Shown here: piece after piece, positions 57,851 through 64,000 of the stretch
Layout of the letters: the number at the start of each line of letters is the position of its first letter
Numbering within the stretch: position 1 is the first letter of the stretch
Origin: Hamiltosporidium tvaerminnensis
Taxonomy: Eukaryota > Microsporidia > Dubosqiidae
Assembly (NCBI GenBank): GCA_022605425.2
Contig: CM061250.1
Location: 726,001 to 790,000, forward strand
DNA: 64,000 bases
Reading direction: 5' to 3'
Program-made: the position numbers and the translations under genes
Notes under the pieces: generated by a model
Told to the model about the DNA's origin: nothing
Seen by the model: only the letters and a program-made list of their open reading frames with translations
Databases searched by the model: none

Positions 57851-60800
57851 AAATACAATGAAAATATTTCAATCTATATTTTACAGGCAATTTATATAAA
57901 GGCAATTTGGCATCTTTTTGATATTTTATTATTAAAAAACATGAAGGTTGTATATCAAAATATAAAAGCACAAACAAAAATCTACGCCCGACAAAAAACA
58001 TGCGCATTTAAGCACAAAACGTCAAATGGGAGAGTTTTGTTTTTTAAAAAAATTTTCGTTGTAGAAATTTCCTGTTGTGCGCCTGTTTTCTTTACGGTAC
58101 TTGGATAAGTCAGATTATCATCTGGGTTTGCACCAAAACCTACTATAATTTCTTCCTAATTCTTGGATAACATTCTTGCACAATCTCATATGAAAATCTC
58201 AAAGAATGAATTTTTTCGGCCAGAAAATATTTTAACTATGCCTTGAAAATTCTTTTCTGGATTAATTTTATTTAACATTTTATGTTTGTTATCTGAAGTA
58301 CCAAAATCGGCGTATAAATTCTAAAAACTAATATCGTGGTATTTCTTTGGGCGGTACCCCTTCCTTCGACATCTGAGACTCAAACTCTCCCTTTCACGCT
58401 TTTTAAAGGCAAAATATATTGATTAGTGTTCAAGAATTATAGATCCTATTCGTTTGTATTGCTTGTTGAAATCTTCTTTTTTTTACATGTATTATGCCGT
58501 TTTCCTCTTTCTGATTCTTGAAAAAACATTATAACCCGCAGTCAAACTCTTTTCGTATATAAGGACAAGAATATCAAATGGCTCAATGACATTTTATTCT
58601 CTTTTGTTTTATTGACATCAAAACATGGATTAGATACCGAAGTCGGGCATTTTAAACAGCTATCAAACAAAAATACATCTTTCTACTATGTTGAGATATT
58701 TGTATGTTAACCGGTTCTTTGTGGCGAATTATTCTATCTACAAATTGTAAAGTGTTTTTATATTATAATATTATTTTAAAGTCTTCTTCATGATTTATAT
58801 TTTGCAGACGCCTTAAAGTAGAAAACTTTAAAGGCATAATTTAAATTCTATGGGAATATGCTCTCATACATTGTACATTTTATAAGAAAATAAACAGCTC
58901 TATTTTTCTCAATCATAATTAGAATAAAACATAAGACTTCTGACTATTTTCAGCTTTAATTCTTTTCTGGCTTGTTATAAAGCATATTTTCAACATTTTG
59001 ATTGGAACTTTCGGCCGGCTCTGAATTTGAGAGTATCCGAGGAACATGTACTATCTTAAACCTGATCATATTCTAGATAACTATTTAATGGTGTCATAAG
59101 CTAATTCTCTGCCATTGTAGCTTTGCAAAATAGTAAGCGCACCACAAATGATAAAAATATACAAAAGTACATAAGCTACTTATTCGGGACTTTATTTTTT
59201 TAGGTTAAAGTTAAATATATTTTGTAAATATAATTTTGGTTTATTAGAATGACTTTATACTGATCTTCGAATTGTAGTTGGATTTGCTTATATAACATTG
59301 TCATCTTTAATTCATGTATTCGCAAGTTTATTTCCGGATATTTTCCTTTTTTGATATCTATGTTTTTTTATCAATAGAGCACATAATTGTAAAAGGATTA
59401 CTACCATTTCTCTTTTGAAGTTTTTAATACCATGAAGTTATTTCCTTTTCCGATTCGTCTCAACCATAGTGTCTAATTGTAGCATATGCATCAAGGCGAA
59501 TCTGAAATATCTCTTCCCGATGTACATAAAGCCCAAGCACCCTCTTACCTTTATTTATAATAATAATTAAATTTTACTTCTCTCAAAATTGATCATGTCG
59601 AACGAGATTACTTCCGCAAAATATTTGAGTTTTTTTGGATAATAATTTTCTATAAATGCTTTAACCATATTAGTAGCTTCAAATATTGTTGTTTCGGGAG
59701 AATTTATGTATTCTGATCTAGATAAGCATCTTTATTCAGTCGAGGTTGAAACGAGGCCCAATATGTTCACATATATTAAAATCAAATGCTATGTTTTATT
59801 TATTACAAAAACAGACAAACTTTTATTAAGAAAAAACACCAAAAAATTCTTAACTCGATGTAGTAACCGGTTGTACAAGCCACGGGACGAGAATGGTGTC
59901 TGATTGATCGGTGAATTTTGCTTCACGCAAATCGCTAAATTGATGTCGATTTATTAAAATCACTACAAATCATAGCGGTATTAATGGTGATCGGGCATTT
60001 AATAAAGTATTCTAGATTGTATTAAAAATTTATTATCGCTTAATTATATTCGGCATTATATATAATTTTCGGGCAAATTAAAAGTGCGCAATTATCTAAA
60101 TTGTTCCTAAAAAGAATATACTTCTAGCAGAAAACATATTTTATAAGCGTATTCGCAGAGACATATTATTATGAAAAATATGTATAAATCAAAATTTACA
60201 AAAAACAACAACAGGTGTAGTAAAGGGCGTATAAAGATATACATAGTTAGCTTAGGCATCCAAAATACTTCAAATAGCATTATAAGAACATAAGAAAATA
60301 CAAAATATGGTCATGTTTTGTCATTTAACAACACTTATAAATTTAAATCGTCTAAAAACGAGTTTAAATTCTCTTAATGAAGCGTCATAAACTAGGTCTT
60401 TTTTTTGCTTCGGGTTTCATCATTCACGCTACATCAACGTAACACACAGCCAATATTACGTGAATCGGATATTCAGCATATACAACATACAATTAAAATT
60501 ATATCGGTGCAAGATATAATTTTACATTGTGAATGTTATCTGTTATTTATAATAGAAATGTTTCAATATAAAAGAGGTATTTTTGCAATTATATTCAGTA
60601 TAGTCATCATGTTTGAAAATAAAGAACAATTTTCTGCTTTTGTGCCAATTTTTTTTGAGTAGAATTTAATATTTCGTTATTTTTATACTTAATTTTAATA
60701 TAGAAATCGTTTTTAATTTAAAACTTCTTTGATAATACAAATACGAGCAGTTTGTTTATAGTTTAAAATAAATTCTCGGATTTTTTTTGGTTATTAATAA

Positions 60801-63800
60801 GTTTTAAAAATTTAAAATTTACGCATAAAATTGTTAAGTAAATATAATCTAAACACAATATATCGAAAGTATATTTTGAAAAGTGTATAGTTAATTTCAT
60901 TTGTATAAACAGGCATTTGGCAGTAGTTTTAATGTAAATATTATGAAAATTTGAAATCTCTTTTTGGATGAATTTTCGGATGTAAAGCGAAGAAGATAGA
61001 ATGTAATGATACAAAATGTCTGCATTTTCAAGCAATTCCAGGAACATAACTCACCTGATAAACAATAAGCATATATCCAATGAAATTTAATATGATATAT
61101 CAAAAAAATCAGAGAATACATCACAAAACAAAAGAAATTTATATACCTTTTAAAATATCAATTTGCAATTTAATTTTTTTAAATAAATGTATAATTTAAC
61201 GCGAATTTTCGTCGGAAATTAAAAAACCATTGAAAACACACATTCTAAGATTCTAAACCAAATCTTCTGATTTTGAACGTGATAAATCTTTTTGGAAAAC
61301 TAACTATATGGTTAAAAAAATTCTCTAAATATAGAGCAATTTCACCTAAGGCTTTAATTTCCAGGCTTATTTGTTGCAAACGAAACAAGGATTATAAAAT
61401 AGAAAAAAAGGTGTTAGAAGTCGGCCTAAAAATATAGAATTATAAAAGAATAATAGTTTTTTTAAAAACTGAAAATATTTTTCGTTGAAAACGATACATA
61501 CAAGAAAAATGTATATTTATTCATTTTTTTGAAAAAAATTACTTTCTTTCGAAAATCTTAAAGCACATATGCTAAACAGCGTCACAACTAGAACGTTTCC
61601 CGCTTTTTTAAAGTTGAATGTAAAAATTCGTAATGTTTTTTATACTCCAGAGCAAGTAATATGTTCTTATGTACTTTCTTTGTTAGAGAAGAGCAGAATA
61701 AAATTTATAATTGGCAAATTCGAAAGAAAGAACGGACTTAGATAAATTGAACCAAATTGATTATTTTCCGATAGATAAATATTTTTATTAGTCTATAAAC
61801 GCAATAACACAGATATTCTAACGGCCAGCTATAAAAACATCATATTTTTCTATACGCTTGAACTAATAATCAAATATGTTCCAAAAAAATTAAAATTTTT
61901 ATGTAATTGACAAGACAAATATTATAACTTAAGCTTAACACTAGATCATTTACATTTTTTGTGAATTTATAAATTCTAAAAAAAATATTACAGTTTTCAT
62001 AAACATACTTGGTTAAGTCATATAATTTAAAAAAGTTTGTATCTCGGAATCTTAATTAATATCATTTTAAAATTAATATAAAAAAAATCGAAAAGTAGAT
62101 TTTCAAAAAAAAAGATTTTTGTCAAATATTTTTTCTTCTTCCGTATTTATAGAAATCAGTTGAAGCAAAATACCTCGCCTGTGTAAAAATATGAAATATA
62201 ATCCTGACTTAATTTTTGAAGCCCAATTTTTCGAAATCCTATTTCAAATCTAAATAATCCTATTTTTCAGATTACATGATTTTTTTTATCAAATAACTCA
62301 AAACCAATAATAATATGTGACATTTTATTGCGGTTCGGATTCTCTTAAAAAAATGTTATTAATATACTGCCTAGCTTTATAAATATTAGATATAAATTTA
62401 ATATTCATTTAACTTTATTAATAAATTACACATAATATCTAAATATATAGACAAGTATATTTATAAAGATTTTGATTCTAAATAAAATATAGAAATATCA
62501 ATATCTAAGCATTGTTTCAATATTTTTTGTACATATTGAATAAAATCTTTGAAATGAATGAAATGACAAATAAACTATAGAAATAGACTTGATGTGTAAA
62601 GTATAATGCTTCCAGAAACACAAATATTCCACCTGATTTAAACATAGTATTAAAGGGTAGGGTTTTCAATTCAATAAGTAATATTCTTTGTTTTTTTGGA
62701 CTTATTTACTTTTTTCTCATACTTTTACTGCTTATATGAAAGACTTGTATTTCAGATAACAAATTCTTTTCATTTGAAAACATAAATTAAAATAACTACA
62801 AATTCGATTTAATCATAATTTAATGGTACCTTACGGATCATAACAACCGTAAAAGCATTCTAAATTTAAAAAAAATATGACTATAGCTTTTCTATAACAG
62901 TAAAATTTATTTTACATAAATATTTAAATAGAAAGGCATAAAATTATTTAGATGCTTCGTCTGAAAAAGAATCCGTTTTCTTAATTTTCTCTATTCTCTT
63001 TAAATTTTCATAATATTTAATTTTTAAAATCAACACTATTTTTAGAAACTGTTTAATACTTGTCCCGCATCATTCATTACACTACCACCTTAAGCAATTC
63101 TACTCAATCAAAGGAAAGTTGAAAGTGTCATTTTCATCTCCTTGAAAATACTCTTTTTATGTAGAGATTTTTTTGTAAATAGTTAAAAAATTACCTTTTG
63201 TTAACGACCTATACCTATATATTTTCTATATTTCAAATTTACATCTAAAATACTGTATTAAAGACTTTAATATGATCCAAAAGATAACTTTAATTCTATT
63301 GGGTTGTAAAAATCTCTGTAAATGTGCTTGATTAATAATATCAGTTTTTGAAATAACTAATATTTATTTAATAACAATATAAAACACAAATTCTTCTTGT
63401 TCCATTTATAAATATCATATTATAATTTTAACACATACTTTTTGGCTGAGACTTAAATTTTAATAAAATTTTATTTCATACTATGTTGTAATTTTTTTGA
63501 ATTTATGTTTAAATATTCATATAAATAACATGTATTAAAAAATAGGAAAAAAATGGTTTTTTATATTTCTTACCAAGACTTTGGTATAAAGTGTGATCTA
63601 TATATTATAAGACTTAATACGTGGATATAACAAGGTTTTCTGTTAGGAAACAGCCACCGTATTTACTGAAATAACGAATTCATATTCTTTGACTTCAGCT
63701 TAATTAAAAATGACGAAAACCTCTTGATTTCGTTTACCTCGATACTCATTCAACAATTTTAGTTGAAACTATTAATTTCTACAAAAAAATTAAAAAGTGT

Positions 63801-64000
63801 GTGTTTTTAAGAAGAAATAAAGATTCATCAGATACTAACTGCATTTGTTCTTTTATCAGATAATATCATGAAATTGTGTGCTAAATTATATTTTTAAATT
63901 CAAATTATGTGCTGAAACACGAAATAAAAACATTTTGATCTTACTTTGATATTCAAATAGTATTTAGTACCGCATCGTAAAATATTACAGCGCTTAAACG
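57851..64000. other. Gene-free AT-rich DNA to the window end
   Basis: No supported gene, RNA or repeat. 58100-59950 is less AT-rich than its surroundings and the minus strand reads in short protein-like pieces (for example TIFEATNMVKAFIENYYPKKLKYF near 59650 and RLDAYATIRHYG near 59480), so it may be another decayed element of unknown family. Small frames at 60405-60662 and 60763-61124 have no features. Confidence 0.5.

Noticed and set aside
1-64000. tRNA, 5S, snRNA or rRNA genes
   Set aside because: I scanned for cloverleaf B-box strings and rRNA cores by eye and found none convincing. A covariance-model scan was not possible.

Overview
The window looks like about 64 kb of very AT-rich nuclear DNA from a microsporidian with an expanded, transposon-rich genome. 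The evidence is a set of short, intronless eukaryotic housekeeping genes (MCM4, a TAF11-like TFIID subunit, a Qa-SNARE, an NTF2+RRM protein), C-rich CCC boxes just upstream of several ATGs, and leucine-rich-repeat proteins of the kind expanded in this group. The lineage call is an inference, because there is no rRNA or tRNA in the window to confirm it. Most of the DNA is not coding.

Layout. 1-27 kb: gene-poor. It holds a decayed LRR gene cut by the left edge, a decayed piece of a Dong/R4-type LINE (1.0-1.4 kb), one fresh and one old copy of a 0.73-kb retroposon (5.5-7.3 kb), two copies of an RTE-like repeat (8.7 and 22.4 kb), one orphan protein with a likely signal peptide (10.9-12.0 kb), one frameshifted LRR gene (17.8-20.2 kb) and a dead mariner element with perfect 31-bp ends (25.3-27.0 kb). 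27-37.5 kb: an island with all five recognisable cellular genes, a Qa-SNARE, an NTF2/RRM (G3BP-like) protein, a small UIM protein, MCM4 and TAF11. They are separated, and in MCM4 interrupted, by minisatellites. A fresh 0.73-kb retroposon and a 5'-truncated Dong/R4 LINE have inserted here. 37.5-43 kb: nothing recognised. 43-58 kb: an ancient direct duplication of roughly 4 kb of non-coding DNA. Its left copy is split by an old 0.73-kb retroposon plus a nearly full-length dead Dong/R4 LINE, and its right copy by a fresh retroposon. A decayed integrase gene lies between the copies. 58-64 kb: no gene recognised.

The most interesting signals are: (1) the 0.73-kb retroposon family with exact 11-16-bp target-site duplications and a GC-rich, probably structured core; (2) the collinear duplication, which gives a natural filled/empty comparison for the transposons; (3) MCM4, whose conserved blocks are all present but sit in different reading frames, every break lying in an Asn/Asp/Ser-coding repeat; (4) a mariner with plant-type termini whose third catalytic position reads Asn. 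Coordinates of decayed elements are approximate. All similarities were read by eye, not by search.
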